A stretch of DNA of 64,000 bases from assembly GCF_900188485.1 (NCBI RefSeq), contig NZ_FZPH01000018.1:62001-126000 (forward strand), written 5' to 3'. Numbering within the stretch: position 1 is the first letter of the stretch; each line of letters opens with the position of its first letter. Of the stretch, positions 1 to 8,403 are shown one piece after another. The translations under genes were made by a program, and so were the position numbers. This DNA is from Asanoa hainanensis (GTDB taxonomy: Bacteria > Actinomycetota > Actinomycetes > Mycobacteriales > Micromonosporaceae). Under the pieces are notes generated by a model that saw only the letters and a program-made list of their open reading frames with translations, had not been told where the DNA came from and ran no database searches.

Positions 1-1
1 C

Positions 2-1459
2 AAGGCGAACGTGGTCGAGGGCGAGGCCGGTGGCATCACCCAGCACATCGGTGCCTACCAGGTGCACGTCGAGCACGACGGCGTCGAGCGGGCGATCACG
101 CTCCTCGACACCCCGGGTCACGAGGCGTTCACCGCCATGCGTGCCCGTGGTGCCCAGGTCACCGACATCGTCATCCTCGTGGTGGCGGCTGACGACGGCG
201 TGATGCCGCAGACCATCGAGGCGCTCAACCACGCCAAGGCGGCCGACGTGCCGATCGTGGTCGCGGTCAACAAGATCGACAAGCCGGAAGCCAACCCCGA
301 CAAGGTCCGCCAGCAGCTGACCGAATACGGGCTGGTCGCCGAGGAGTACGGCGGCGAGACGATCTTCGTCAACGTCGCGGCCAAGCCCGGCATCGGCATC
401 GACGAGCTCCTCCAGGCCGTCCTGCTGACCGCCGACGCGTCGCTGGAGCTCACCGCTCCGATCGACGGGCCGGCGCAGGGTGTCGCGATCGAGGCCCACC
501 TCGACAAGGGTCGCGGCGCGGTGGCGACCGTCCTCGTGCAGAAGGGCACGCTGCGGGCGGGTGACTCCATCGTCGCCGGTGGGGCACACGGTCGCGTGCG
601 GGCGCTCTTCGACGAGAACGGCGCTTCGGTCACCGAGGCGGGTCCGGCGCGTCCGGTCCTGGTGCTCGGTCTGACCGCGGTGCCGGGCGCGGGCGACACG
701 TTCCTGGCGGCGGAAGACGACCGCACTGTCCGGCAGATCGCCGAGCAGCGGCAGGCACGGCGGCGGGCGGCGAGCTTCGCCAACTCGCGCGGCCGGGCCA
801 CGCTCGAGACGCTCATGGAGCAGCTCAAGGAGGGCGAGAAGACCTCGCTCAACCTGGTGCTCAAGGGCGATGTCTCGGGTTCGGTCGAGGCTCTCGAAGA
901 CGCGCTGTTCAAGCTCGACATCCCGGAGGAGGTCCAGCTTCGGATCATCCACCGTGGCGTCGGCGCTATCACCGAAAGCGACGTCATGCTGGCCAGCGCC
1001 TCCTCCGAGGCGGTCACGATCATCGGCTTCAACGTGCGGGCCTCCAACAAGGTCCGCGAGACGGCCGACCGCGAGGGCGTGGAGATCCGGTACTACACGG
1101 TCATCTACCAGGCCATCGAGGAGATCGACGCAGCGCTCAAGGGCCTGCTCAAGCCGGAATACGAGGAGGTCGACCTCGGTTCGGCGGAGGTCCGCGAGGT
1201 CTTCCGCTCGTCGAAGGTCGGCATGATCGCCGGTTGTATCGTGCGGTCCGGCCTCATCCGCCGGAACGCCAAGGCGCGGGTGCTCCGCGACGGCGCGGTC
1301 GTGGCGGAGAACGTCACGATCAGCTCGCTCAAGCGGTTCAAGGACGACGCGACCGAGGTCCGCGAGGGCTTCGAGTGTGGTCTGACCCTGGCCGGCTACG
1401 GCAACCTGCAGATCGGCGACCTCATCGAGACGTTCGAGATGCGCGAGAAGCCGCGCTGA
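2..1459 (+). CDS. infB: Translation initiation factor IF-2, C-terminal part (5' truncated by window edge)
   Basis: IF-2 is the GTPase that delivers initiator fMet-tRNA to the 30S subunit and promotes 50S joining. The visible 485 residues begin inside the G domain: switch I region ([15 protein letters not shown]), G3 motif DTPGHE near visible residue 36, G4 motif NKID near 90, then domain II, a helical linker, domain III and the C-terminal fMet-tRNA-binding domain ending in EMREKPR. The frame is open to the first base, so the gene starts upstream. A strong hairpin follows the stop. The G domain and the downstream YlxP/rbfA order make the identification secure. Confidence 0.98.
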   Translation, partial: KANVVEGEAGGITQHIGAYQVHVEHDGVERAITLLDTPGHEAFTAMRARGAQVTDIVILVVAADDGVMPQTIEALNHAKAADVPIVVAVNKIDKPEANPDKVRQQLTEYGLVAEEYGGETIFVNVAAKPGIGIDELLQAVLLTADASLELTAPIDGPAQGVAIEAHLDKGRGAVATVLVQKGTLRAGDSIVAGGAHGRVRALFDENGASVTEAGPARPVLVLGLTAVPGAGDTFLAAEDDRTVRQIAEQRQARRRAASFANSRGRATLETLMEQLKEGEKTSLNLVLKGDVSGSVEALEDALFKLDIPEEVQLRIIHRGVGAITESDVMLASASSEAVTIIGFNVRASNKVRETADREGVEIRYYTVIYQAIEEIDAALKGLLKPEYEEVDLGSAEVREVFRSSKVGMIAGCIVRSGLIRRNAKARVLRDGAVVAENVTISSLKRFKDDATEVREGFECGLTLAGYGNLQIGDLIETFEMREKPR

Positions 1460-1471
1460 TCACGGCTTGAT

Positions 1472-1505
1472 CAACGGGCGGGTGGCTTCGGCCACCCGCC
1501 CGTTG
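1472..1505 (+). terminator. Perfect 15-bp hairpin with TTCG loop after infB
   Basis: A 15-bp perfect inverted repeat (1472-1486 with 1491-1505) closes on a TTCG tetraloop 12 bases after the infB stop. It is G+C rich and followed by a weakly T-rich stretch (GTTGTTC). This is the form of many actinobacterial intrinsic terminators and would separate infB from the next gene, which has its own -10-like element. Confidence 0.8.
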
Positions 1506-1528
1506 CCGTTGTTCTACGCTGTGCGGCG

Positions 1529-1822
1529 ATGTTCACAGGAACCGCGGTATTCGATGTGCTTCTGCCGGGCGACTCGCGATCGCTGAAGGCCAAGCGCTCC
1601 TACGTCCGGCCGATCGTCGCGGCGCTGCGGCGCTTCGAGGTCTCGGTCGCCGAGGTGGGCTCGCTCGACCTGGTCGGGCGGGCCGAGATCGGCGTGGCGG
1701 TGGTCGCGTCAGAGCACGGCCACGTGACCGAGGTGCTCGACTCGTGCGAGCGCCTCGTGGCCGGCCGACCCGAGATCGAGTTGCTCTCGGCGAAGCGTCG
1801 CCTGCACGGCGAGGATGACTGA
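1529..1822 (+). CDS. DUF503 (YlxP-like) protein
   Basis: A 97-residue protein with the DUF503 pattern: FTGTAVFDVLLPGDSRSLKAKRS at the N-terminus, then a ferredoxin-like alternation of strands and helices. The family lies beside infB and rbfA in many bacteria (YlxP of Bacillus) and is thought to be linked to ribosome or translation work, but its reaction is unknown. TACGCT lies at 1515-1520, eight bases before the ATG, so the mRNA may be leaderless. The stop is about 100 bases before rbfA. Confidence 0.88.
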   Translation: MFTGTAVFDVLLPGDSRSLKAKRSYVRPIVAALRRFEVSVAEVGSLDLVGRAEIGVAVVASEHGHVTEVLDSCERLVAGRPEIELLSAKRRLHGEDD

Positions 1823-1925
1823 CAGTAGTGGGCCGTGGTGCCCGGGTGACGGGCCACGGCGGTCCGATCGCCGAACCGGCACGCGGGTAATGTCTGAGCG
1901 TAGGCAAGACGGCGGAGGTGACGAG

Positions 1926-2402
1926 ATGACGGACCCGGCCAAGGTGCGCCGGCACGCCGAGCGCGTGCGGGAGCTGGTGGCTTCGGTGGTACGCACCCAG
2001 ATCAAGGACCCTCGGCTAGGCATGATCACGATCACCGACTCGCGGATCACGGCCGACCTGCGCGACGCGACCGTCTACTACACGGTGCTCGGCGACGTCG
2101 CCGAGCAGGAGGCCACGGCGGCCGCGCTGGAGAGCGCCAAGGGCGTCCTGCGCAGCACTGTCGGTAAGGCCCTGGGGCTGCGGCACTCGCCGACCCTGAC
2201 CTTCGTGCACGACAACGTGCAGGACCAGGCCAAGCACATCGACGAGCTGCTCGCCAAGGCGCGCACCTCCGACGCCGAGGTGCAGCGGCTGGCCGCCGGT
2301 GCCACCTACGCGGGCGAGGCGCAGCCCTACAAGCTCGACGAGGACGACGACGAAGACGACGACGAGGTCGCCAACGACGCCCCGATGGAGGATCGCCGGT
2401 GA
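1926..2402 (+). CDS. rbfA: 30S ribosome-binding factor RbfA
   Basis: RbfA binds the 30S subunit near the 5' end of 16S rRNA and helps late maturation. The 158-residue product has the KH-like fold pattern (RHAERVRELVASVV, IKDPRLGMITITDSRIT, DLRDATVYYTVLGD) and the usual R-H-SPTLTFVHD segment. The C-terminus is a very acidic tail (DEDDDEDDDE). I chose the ATG at 1926 because GGAGGTG stands at 1914-1920; an in-frame ATG at 1890 would add 12 residues without such a site. The stop overlaps the GTG of nrnA, so the two are probably translationally coupled. Confidence 0.95.
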   Translation: MTDPAKVRRHAERVRELVASVVRTQIKDPRLGMITITDSRITADLRDATVYYTVLGDVAEQEATAAALESAKGVLRSTVGKALGLRHSPTLTFVHDNVQDQAKHIDELLAKARTSDAEVQRLAAGATYAGEAQPYKLDEDDDEDDDEVANDAPMEDRR

Positions 2403-3433
2403 CCGACCTCTCGGCCACGGCGGTGGCTGCCGGCGCACCCGCAGGACCGGGTGAAGCCGACTGGGCCGCCGCCGTCGCCGCCGTGCGGGGGCTGCGCCCC
2501 ACCGACACGGTGCTGCTCATCTGCCACGTCAACCCCGACGGTGACGCGCTGGGCAGCATGCTCGCGTTCGGCCTCGGGCTGCGCCGCCTCGGTGTCGTCA
2601 ACCTCCAGTGCACGTTCCCCGGGCCGCTGGACGTACCCGAGCCGTTCGTCGCCCTGCCGGGTCTCGACCTGCTGGTGCCCGAGTCGGACGCGGCGCCCGC
2701 GCCCGACCTGGTCCTCTGCTTCGACGCCGCGGCCACGTCGCGGCTCGGCGGCCTGGTCGACCGGTTGACGACCGCGAAGACCGCCGTGGTGCTCGACCAC
2801 CACGCCTCCAACCCCGGCTTCGGCACGATCAACATCGTCGATCCGGACGCGGCGGCGACCTCGGTGGTCGCCGACGAGCTGCTGCGGCGCCTCGACGTGC
2901 CGCTCGACGCCGAGATCGCCGAGTGCCTCTACGTCGCGCTGGCCACCGACACCGGCTCGTTCCGGTTCGCGATGACCACGCCGTCGGTGCACGAGATGGC
3001 CGCGCGGCTGCTCGCGACCGGGATCAAGCCGGGCGACATCTCCCGCCGGGTCTTCGACACGCGACCCTTCGGTGCGGTCCGGCTCTACGGCGACGTGCTC
3101 GGCCGGGCCACGCTGGAGCCCGCCGCCGCCGGCGGCCGCGGTCTGGTGTGGACCTACGCGACCCTCGACGACCTGGCCCGCCACCAGCAGAAGCCCTACG
3201 TGCTGGAGCCGCTGATCGACTCGGTGCGGTGTGCGGCCGAGGCCGACGTGAGCCTGGTGGTCAAGCAGGTCGGTGCGGCCGAGTGGGCGGTCTCCATGCG
3301 CAGCAAGGGCGCGATCGACGTGAGTCGGGTCGCGGTCGCGTTGGGCGGCGGTGGCCACAAGCTCGCCGCCGGCTTCACCGGCCGGGGCACCGTCGACGAG
3401 GTCGTCGAGGCCATCCGCACCCAGCTGGGGTAG
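2399..3433 (+). CDS. DHH-DHHA1 phosphoesterase, NrnA-type nanoRNase / pAp phosphatase
   Basis: Actinobacterial NrnA-type enzymes degrade 2-5-mers of RNA, may hydrolyse pApA from c-di-AMP, and convert pAp to AMP. The 344-residue protein shows the DHH-family metal motifs HVNPDGDALGS (43-53) and DHH (133-135), and the DHHA1 substrate motif GGGGHK (316-321). Length is normal. The GTG start overlaps the rbfA stop (GTGA). Together with pnp and RNase J in this window it completes an RNA-decay set. Exact substrate preference cannot be told from sequence. Confidence 0.9.
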   Translation: MTDLSATAVAAGAPAGPGEADWAAAVAAVRGLRPTDTVLLICHVNPDGDALGSMLAFGLGLRRLGVVNLQCTFPGPLDVPEPFVALPGLDLLVPESDAAPAPDLVLCFDAAATSRLGGLVDRLTTAKTAVVLDHHASNPGFGTINIVDPDAAATSVVADELLRRLDVPLDAEIAECLYVALATDTGSFRFAMTTPSVHEMAARLLATGIKPGDISRRVFDTRPFGAVRLYGDVLGRATLEPAAAGGRGLVWTYATLDDLARHQQKPYVLEPLIDSVRCAAEADVSLVVKQVGAAEWAVSMRSKGAIDVSRVAVALGGGGHKLAAGFTGRGTVDEVVEAIRTQLG

Positions 3434-3465
3434 CCGCCCCGGGCCAGGTTGGCCACAATCGATGG

Positions 3466-3870
3466 ATGGAGGAGCTGGAGCTCGCCACCACCGACGCACC
3501 GCCGCGCTGGGACCGGGTCGAGGTCACGCTGCCGGTCCTCGGGTTCCTCTCGCTGATCGGTGGCCAGCTTCCGTCCTATACGACCCGGGCCGACGTCTAC
3601 ACGATCTGTGTCGGCGGTGCGATGCTCTGGCTCGGCCTCACCGGCAAGGTCCGCCGCCCGCTGCCCGGCCGGCTCGGCCCTGGCACCACCTGGTGGCTGC
3701 TGCCGATCGGGATCTTCGGGGTCTTCGAGGGCAGCACGTTCCTGCTCGGCTCCACACCGGACTTCCCGACGTTCTCGCGGCTGGCCGACCCGTTGCTGGA
3801 AGACGAGCTGCTCCGCTCCGCCGGCTATTTCGTGTGGCTGACGAGCTTCTGGGCGCTGGTGCGGCGATGA
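3466..3870 (+). CDS. Small membrane protein, unknown function
   Basis: A 134-residue protein with about three hydrophobic segments (VEVTLPVLGFLSLIGG, VYTICVGGAMLWLGL, TTWWLLPIGIFGVFEGSTFLL), then a helical C-terminus. I do not recognise a named family. CACAAT at 3454-3459, six bases before the ATG, suggests a leaderless promoter. Its stop overlaps the next gene's start (ATGA), so the two small membrane proteins are very likely co-translated and may form one complex. Confidence 0.7.
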   Translation: MEELELATTDAPPRWDRVEVTLPVLGFLSLIGGQLPSYTTRADVYTICVGGAMLWLGLTGKVRRPLPGRLGPGTTWWLLPIGIFGVFEGSTFLLGSTPDFPTFSRLADPLLEDELLRSAGYFVWLTSFWALVRR

Positions 3871-4085
3871 GCCTGACCAGGGCCATCGCGATCGCCGGCT
3901 TCCTCGTGGCCATTGTGGCCTGTGCGGTGGTCGAGGTGCTGGCCCGCCGGCGGGACTCGACCATCCCGACGCTGGGCGAGGTCTGCGCGCACGCGATCGC
4001 GTACGAGGTGGGCAGGGTGCCCGTGGGGCGGATCGGTTTCTTCGGTTTCTGGTGGTGGCTGGGCTGGCACCTGTTCGCGCGCTGA
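3867..4085 (+). CDS. DUF6186-like small membrane protein
   Basis: A 72-residue protein with one N-terminal transmembrane helix (IAIAGFLVAIVACAVVEVLA), a middle segment STIPTLGEV, and a second hydrophobic C-terminus FFGFWWWLGWHLFAR. The WWWLGWH ending is what I associate with the actinobacterial DUF6186 family. Function unknown. ATG overlaps the stop of the preceding membrane-protein gene by four bases. Confidence 0.7.
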   Translation: MSLTRAIAIAGFLVAIVACAVVEVLARRRDSTIPTLGEVCAHAIAYEVGRVPVGRIGFFGFWWWLGWHLFAR

Positions 4086-4287
4086 ACGATCGTTCCGCCT
4101 ATTGGGAACGTCGCGCGAAATCTGGGACCTGAACGTTAGCTTGGTTGGTGACACGGTGGTAACCCGCCGTGCTGCCTCCAGGGTCACACCAGACCCGGGC
4201 TCGACGCAGCGACGCGTTCCGCGCCGGTGATCCCGGCGCCGCCGTCGGGCGACCACCCGCCAGCACCGCCCTGGAAGGACGCTGTTC
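4086..4287. other. 202-bp gene-free stretch upstream of the microprotein
   Basis: No convincing gene. It holds TAGCTT (4136-4141), possibly a -10 element, followed by a small inverted repeat (cacgg/ccgtg around 4151-4172) and a long G+C-rich leader before the 30-codon frame. A short non-coding RNA or a structured leader is possible but not shown. Confidence 0.35.
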
Positions 4288-4380
4288 ATGAGCACGAAGC
4301 GCAAGCACGAAAAGCAGAGTGACGAAGAGCGCGAGGCCGCCCGGCGCGCGCTGCAGACGTCGATGGACACCCGTCAGTAG
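4288..4380 (+). CDS. Putative 30-residue charged microprotein
   Basis: A 30-codon frame starting at ATG 4288 after GGAAGGA (4273-4279). The product is highly charged (MSTKRKHEKQSDEEREAARR, then ALQTSMDTRQ) with one predicted helix and no membrane segment. It is followed 19 bases later by a long hairpin and stands alone between two transcription units, which argues for a real short transcript. I know no function. The call rests on start context only. Confidence 0.4.
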   Translation: MSTKRKHEKQSDEEREAARRALQTSMDTRQ

Positions 4381-4399
4381 GGGTTCCACTCGCTAGTCC

Positions 4400-4453
4400 A
4401 AGGACCTGCTGTCGCGGTTCGCCGTCGAGGCCGAACCACGACAACAGGTCCTT
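4400..4453 (+). terminator. 22-bp near-perfect hairpin, probable terminator
   Basis: Arms 4400-4421 and 4432-4453 pair over 22 bp with two C-A mismatches around a 10-base loop. It begins 19 bases after the microprotein stop and is followed by GTGCTTTC. Length and position fit a terminator that insulates the MATE gene; an RNA-processing or regulatory hairpin is possible. Confidence 0.65.
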
Positions 4454-4492
4454 GTGCTTTCCGGGGTGGCGCGCGTAAGGCACGTGTCGCGG

Positions 4493-4522
4493 TTGCATCC
4501 CTTACAACTGGCGTGTCAGGAT
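4493..4522 (+). promoter_or_regulatory. Probable promoter of the MATE transporter gene
   Basis: TTGCAT (4493-4498) and CAGGAT (4517-4522) are separated by 18 bases. The predicted transcription start falls at or next to the ATG at 4531, so the mRNA would be leaderless. Confidence 0.45.
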
Positions 4523-4530
4523 GCGTCCCG

Positions 4531-5832
4531 ATGGACACCGCGACCACCTCCCGACGCATCGCCGGCCTGGCCCTGCCGGCCCTGGTCGTGCTGGCCGCCG
4601 AGCCGCTCTACGTGCTGGTCGACACGGCCGTCGTGGGCCACCTCGGCAGCGTCCCGCTGGCCGCCGTCGCGGTCGGCGGCACCGTCCTGACGATGGCCGC
4701 GTGGCTGGGCACGATCCTGGCCTACGGCACGACGGGGCGGGCGGCCCGGCGCTTCGGGGCCGGCGACCGCGCCGCCGCCGTGCAGGAGGGACTCCAGGCG
4801 TCCTGGCTGGCGTTCAGCGCCGGCCTCGTGATCGCGATCGGCATGCAGGTCGCGGCCGGCCCGCTGGCCCGCGCACTGGCCGGCAACCCGGAGATCGCCG
4901 GCGCGGCCGCGCAGTGGATGCGGGTCGCGGCGATCGGCGCGCCCGGCCTGCTGCTGGCCGCCGCCGGCAACGGCTGGATGCGCGGCGTCCAGGACACCCG
5001 GCGGCCGCTGCGCTTCGTACTCGGCGCCAACCTGCTCTCCGCCGCCCTCTGCCCGATCCTCGTGTACCCGGCCGGCCTCGGCCTGGTCGGTTCCGCGATC
5101 GCCAACGTGGTCGCGCAGACGGTGTCCGGTGTCCTGTTCGCGGTCGCCCTGCTCCGCGAGGACATCTCCTGGCGCCCGCACCTCCGGGTGATCGGCGAGC
5201 AGTTGCGGATGGGCCGCGACCTGCTGATCCGGGGTGGCGCGTTCCAGCTCAGCTTCCTGTCGGCGACCACCGTGGCGGCGCGGTTCGGCACCGCGACGGT
5301 GGCCGGACACCAGATCGCGATGCAGCTCTTCTTCTTCACCGCCCTGGTGCTCGACGCGGTGGCGATCGCGGCGCAGTCCCTGGTCGGCGCCGCACTCGGA
5401 GCCGGCGACGCGGCGGGCGCACGGGTGCTGGCCCGACGGACCGGCTTCATCGGCGTCGTGTGCGGTGTGGCGTTCGCGGTGGTCATCGCCGCCGGCTCCG
5501 GGGTCGTGCCGCGGCTGTTCAGCTCCGACGGCGCCGTGCTCGACCAGGCCGGCGTGGCCTGGCCGTGGTTCGTGGCGATGCAGCCCGTCGCGGGGCTGGT
5601 GTTCGCGCTCGACGGGGTGCTGATCGGGGCGGGCGACGTGCGCTACCTGCGCGACCTGACGGTGGTGGCGGCGTTGGGGTTCTTCCTGCCGGCCATCTGG
5701 ACCGCGTACGTCCTGGACTGGGGCCTGGCCGGCATCTGGGCGGGGCTGACCCTGTTCGTGGTGGTCCGCTGCGTGGCCCTGCTGATGCGCCTGCGCACCG
5801 GCGCCTGGGCCGTGGTGGGAGCGGTTCGCTGA
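4531..5832 (+). CDS. MATE-family (DinF-like) multidrug/sodium antiporter
   Basis: A 433-residue integral membrane protein with about 12 hydrophobic segments in two six-helix halves, matching MATE transporters: N-terminal IAGLALPALVVLAAEPLYVL, VDTAVVGHLG after helix 1, and the matching GGAFQLSFLS/TTVAARFGTATVAGHQIA in the second half. Such proteins export cationic compounds using Na+ or H+. A DinF-type gene between nrnA and truB is a common actinobacterial order. A GTG at 4513 is in frame, but the promoter-like bases place the start at ATG 4531. Substrate unknown. Confidence 0.88.
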   Translation: MDTATTSRRIAGLALPALVVLAAEPLYVLVDTAVVGHLGSVPLAAVAVGGTVLTMAAWLGTILAYGTTGRAARRFGAGDRAAAVQEGLQASWLAFSAGLVIAIGMQVAAGPLARALAGNPEIAGAAAQWMRVAAIGAPGLLLAAAGNGWMRGVQDTRRPLRFVLGANLLSAALCPILVYPAGLGLVGSAIANVVAQTVSGVLFAVALLREDISWRPHLRVIGEQLRMGRDLLIRGGAFQLSFLSATTVAARFGTATVAGHQIAMQLFFFTALVLDAVAIAAQSLVGAALGAGDAAGARVLARRTGFIGVVCGVAFAVVIAAGSGVVPRLFSSDGAVLDQAGVAWPWFVAMQPVAGLVFALDGVLIGAGDVRYLRDLTVVAALGFFLPAIWTAYVLDWGLAGIWAGLTLFVVVRCVALLMRLRTGAWAVVGAVR

Positions 5833-5835
5833 GCG

Positions 5836-5897
5836 GCTTTGCTCTGCCTACCTGTTGCCTGGCTACAGGTGATGCGTGGGTGGATGCAGAGCAGAGC
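5836..5897. repeat. Palindromic dispersed repeat, copy 1 (degenerate)
   Basis: Twelve-base arms 5836-5847 (GCTTTGCTCTGC) and 5886-5897 pair with one G-U, enclosing a loop with its own small hairpin (ACCTG 5850-5854 / CAGGT 5866-5870). The same outer arms and a GTGATGCG..GGA.GCAGAGCA right half occur at 55749-55824. It fills the gap between the MATE gene and truB and could also end transcription. Confidence 0.7.
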
Positions 5898-5919
5898 GGG
5901 TCTGGCAGGCTTGACCGCC

Positions 5920-6804
5920 GTGACGGTTGACGGGCTGATCGTGGTGGACAAGCCGGGTGGGATGACTTCGCATGACGTGGTCTCCCGCTTGCGGCGGTTG
6001 GCGCGCACGCGGCGGGTCGGGCACGGCGGCACGCTGGACCCGATGGCGACCGGCGTGCTGGTGATCGGGGTCAACAAGGCGACCCGGCTGCTGACGTACG
6101 TGATCGGCGCCGACAAGTCGTACGCGGCGACGGTCCGGCTCGGGCAGTCGACCGTCACCGACGACGCCGAGGGCGAGGTCGTCGCGACCGCCTCCGCCGC
6201 CGCGGTGATCGACGAGGCGATCCGCGCGGCCCTGGAGGCACAGCGCGGGGAGATCGACCAGGTGCCCAGCGCGGTCAGCGCGATCAAGATCGACGGGCAG
6301 CGGGCGTACAAGCGGGTCCGCGGTGGTGAAGAGGTGGCCATCCCGCCGCGGCGCGTGACGATCTCGCGGTTGGAGATCCTCGACATCCGCCGGGCCGGCG
6401 ACGTGGTCGACGTGGATATCGACGTGACCTGCTCGTCCGGGACCTACATCCGGGCCATCGCCCGCGACGCGGGCGCGACGCTCGGAGTCGGCGGGCATCT
6501 CACGGCGTTGCGCCGGACGGCGGTCGGCGGCTTCACGCTGGCCGAGGCGCGGACGCTGGAGCAGCTCGAAGCGGTCTCGCCGGACGTGGTCGACCTGCCG
6601 ATGGCGGACGCGGCGCGGCGCTTCATGCCGACCCGCGAGGCCTCGGACGAGGAGGCCCGGACCCTCTCGCACGGCGGCCCGTTGACGGCGGCCGGGATCG
6701 CCGGGCCTTACGCGGTCGTCGGACCGGCCGGCGACCTGCTGGCCGTGGTCAGCGAGCACGGCACGAAGGCGAAGCCGGAGATCGTCCTCGCCGCGGCGGG
6801 CTGA
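5920..6804 (+). CDS. truB: tRNA pseudouridine-55 synthase TruB
   Basis: TruB makes pseudouridine 55 in the T-loop of tRNAs. The 294-residue protein shows motif I (VVDKPGGMTSHDVV), the catalytic motif GGTLDPMATGVLVIGV with the nucleophilic Asp, and DVTCSSGTYIRAIARDAG later, followed by a C-terminal domain. The frame is open upstream through the palindromic repeat, so a longer start is possible, but homology begins at GTG 5920. CAGGCT (5906-5911) eight bases upstream suggests a leaderless start. ribF follows after 27 bases. Confidence 0.95.
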   Translation: MTVDGLIVVDKPGGMTSHDVVSRLRRLARTRRVGHGGTLDPMATGVLVIGVNKATRLLTYVIGADKSYAATVRLGQSTVTDDAEGEVVATASAAAVIDEAIRAALEAQRGEIDQVPSAVSAIKIDGQRAYKRVRGGEEVAIPPRRVTISRLEILDIRRAGDVVDVDIDVTCSSGTYIRAIARDAGATLGVGGHLTALRRTAVGGFTLAEARTLEQLEAVSPDVVDLPMADAARRFMPTREASDEEARTLSHGGPLTAAGIAGPYAVVGPAGDLLAVVSEHGTKAKPEIVLAAAG

Positions 6805-6819
6805 TACCAGCCCCTGATC

Positions 6820-6825
6820 TAGGCT
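6820..6825 (+). promoter_or_regulatory. -10-like TAGGCT before ribF
   Basis: TAGGCT ends six bases before the ribF ATG (6832) and there is no ribosome-binding site, pointing to a leaderless transcript. Confidence 0.5.
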
Positions 6826-6831
6826 TCCCGT

Positions 6832-7758
6832 ATGGAGCGGTGGCGGGGATATCAGGCTGCGCCGGGCGGGTGGGGGCGGTCGGCCCTGACCATCGGCGTG
6901 TTCGACGGGGTGCACCGCGGGCACCAGGCGATCATCGGGCACCTGGTGAAACGGGCCAAGGACCTGGGCGTGAAGTCGGTGGTGGTCACCTTCGACCCGC
7001 ACCCGGCCGAGGTCGTGCGGCCCGGGTCGCACCCGGCCATCCTGACCGAGCCGATCCGCAAGGCCGAGCTGATCGAGGCGCTCGGGGTCGACGTGCTCTG
7101 CGTCGTGCCGTTCACGCAGGACTTCTCCCGGTTGCCGGCCGAGGAGTTCGTACACGATGCCCTGGTCCAGAGCCTGCACGCCGCCCTCGTGGTGGTGGGG
7201 GAGAACTTCCGGTTCGGGCACAAGGCCGCCGGGGACGTCCCGCTGCTCGAGCGGCTCGGGCGGACCTTCGGGTTCGGTGTCGAGGGCGCGCCGCTGGTGT
7301 CCGCCGGTGACACGGTCTTCAGCTCCACCTACATCCGCAGCTGCATCGACGCCGGTGACGTGACCACGGCGGCCGCGGCGCTCGGGCGGCCCCACCGGCT
7401 GGAGGGGATCGTCGTGCGCGGCGACCAGCGGGGGACCGAGATCGGCTTTCCGACAGCGAACCTGAGCGTCCACCGGTACGCGGCGATCCCGGCCGACGGG
7501 ATCTACGCGGGCTGGCTGTTGCGCCGGGGCGAACGGCTCCCGGCCGCCATCTCGATCGGGACGAACCCCACCTTTTCGGGTCGTGAACGGCGCGTCGAGG
7601 CGTATATCCTCGATTTCGACGGTGACCTCTACGGCGAGCGGGTGGCCCTCGACTTCGAGGTCCGGCTGCGTGACATGCTCAAGTTCGACGGTGTCGAGCC
7701 CCTCGTGGCCCAGATGGCCGTCGACGTCGAGCAGACCCGGCAGGCCCTGGCCAGGTGA
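6832..7758 (+). CDS. ribF: Bifunctional riboflavin kinase / FAD synthetase
   Basis: RibF phosphorylates riboflavin to FMN and adenylates FMN to FAD. The 308-residue protein has the N-terminal nucleotidyltransferase domain ([16 protein letters not shown] near residue 20; [36 protein letters not shown]) and the C-terminal kinase domain ([40 protein letters not shown]). Both are complete. It follows truB as in many bacteria, though it seems to have its own promoter. Confidence 0.97.
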   Translation: MERWRGYQAAPGGWGRSALTIGVFDGVHRGHQAIIGHLVKRAKDLGVKSVVVTFDPHPAEVVRPGSHPAILTEPIRKAELIEALGVDVLCVVPFTQDFSRLPAEEFVHDALVQSLHAALVVVGENFRFGHKAAGDVPLLERLGRTFGFGVEGAPLVSAGDTVFSSTYIRSCIDAGDVTTAAAALGRPHRLEGIVVRGDQRGTEIGFPTANLSVHRYAAIPADGIYAGWLLRRGERLPAAISIGTNPTFSGRERRVEAYILDFDGDLYGERVALDFEVRLRDMLKFDGVEPLVAQMAVDVEQTRQALAR

Positions 7759-7788
7759 CGTCCCGGCGGCTGATCGATGCCGGGCTGG

Positions 7789-7794
7789 TAGCCT
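7789..7794 (+). promoter_or_regulatory. -10-like TAGCCT for rpsO
   Basis: TAGCCT would start transcription near 7801, giving rpsO a leader of about 88 bases, unlike the leaderless genes around it. Confidence 0.4.
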
Positions 7795-7800
7795 GGTAAA

Positions 7801-7888
7801 GACGTCGGCTTACCGACGCCCGGCCTCGCGTGCCTGCACGACGCCGCGGGTGCGAGGTTCGTCACCAACACAACGAACGCAGGAGATC
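7801..7888 (+). promoter_or_regulatory. Structured rpsO leader, candidate S15 autoregulatory site
   Basis: The leader can fold into one hairpin (7803-7808 with 7813-7818, loop CTTA) and a second element closed by CCTCGC (7824-7829) and GCGAGG (7852-7857), with an inner CGTG/CACG stem (7829-7840). In several bacteria S15 binds its own leader to repress translation. The structure is seen; the S15 role is inferred. Confidence 0.4.
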
Positions 7889-8158
7889 ATGGCGCTCGAT
7901 CAGGAGCAGAAGAGCAAGATCCGCGCGGAGTACGCGACCGCCGAGGGTGACACCGGTTCGCCGGAGGTCCAGGTGGCCGTGCTGACCAAGCGCATCGCCG
8001 ACCTCACGGAGCACCTCAAGGTGCACAAGCACGACCACCACAGCCGGCGCGGCCTGCTGCTGCTGGTCGGCCGCCGGCGGCGGCTGCTCAACTACCTGCA
8101 GAAGACGGACATCAGCCGCTACCGTGCGCTCATCGAGCGCCTCGGCCTGCGGCGTTGA
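7889..8158 (+). CDS. rpsO: 30S ribosomal protein S15
   Basis: S15 is a primary 16S rRNA-binding protein that nucleates the platform of the 30S subunit. The 89-residue product has the full family pattern: [36 protein letters not shown], and the C-terminal [12 protein letters not shown]. The ATG at 7889 is preceded by AGGAG (7881-7885). It lies upstream of pnp, the classic rpsO-pnp order, with a hairpin between them. Confidence 0.98.
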   Translation: MALDQEQKSKIRAEYATAEGDTGSPEVQVAVLTKRIADLTEHLKVHKHDHHSRRGLLLLVGRRRRLLNYLQKTDISRYRALIERLGLRR

Positions 8159-8164
8159 CGCAGC

Positions 8165-8197
8165 GCGGGGGAGTGACCGACCTGGTCGCTCCCCCGC
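8165..8197 (+). terminator. 14-bp hairpin between rpsO and pnp
   Basis: Arms 8165-8178 and 8184-8197 pair over 14 bp with one G-U around a five-base loop, seven bases after the rpsO stop. It probably ends or attenuates rpsO transcription, or marks an rpsO-pnp processing site. Confidence 0.65.
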
Positions 8198-8403
8198 TCC
8201 ACAACTTGGACAAAGACGGGCCAGCTTGACCGTCGGCGAGCGGAAGTTGTCGACGCACCGGTCCTCGGTAGTGGCCCCCGGGCCGGCCGGCACACAGATG
8301 ATGCTGGCTCCCCCGGGCGCTTCGATCGAAGACCGGACGTCAGAGCAGCTCCCCCTCGCACCGGGGTCGAGCCGTGCCATGACCGAAGGAGCACAACGCA
8401 CTC
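8198..8403 (+). promoter_or_regulatory. Long pnp leader region
   Basis: Some 205 bases without a gene. It holds TTGGAC and TTGACC hexamers near 8206 and 8226, a CTTCGATCGAAG palindrome (8320-8331), several G+C-rich inverted segments and GAAGGAG (8383-8389) about 14 bases before the pnp start. pnp leaders are autoregulated through RNase-cut hairpins in other bacteria; here that is only a possibility. Confidence 0.35.

Noticed and set aside
5839-5919. Longer TruB N-terminus beginning at 5839
   Set aside because: The extra codons read through the palindromic repeat and have no homology; TruB similarity begins at GTG 5920.
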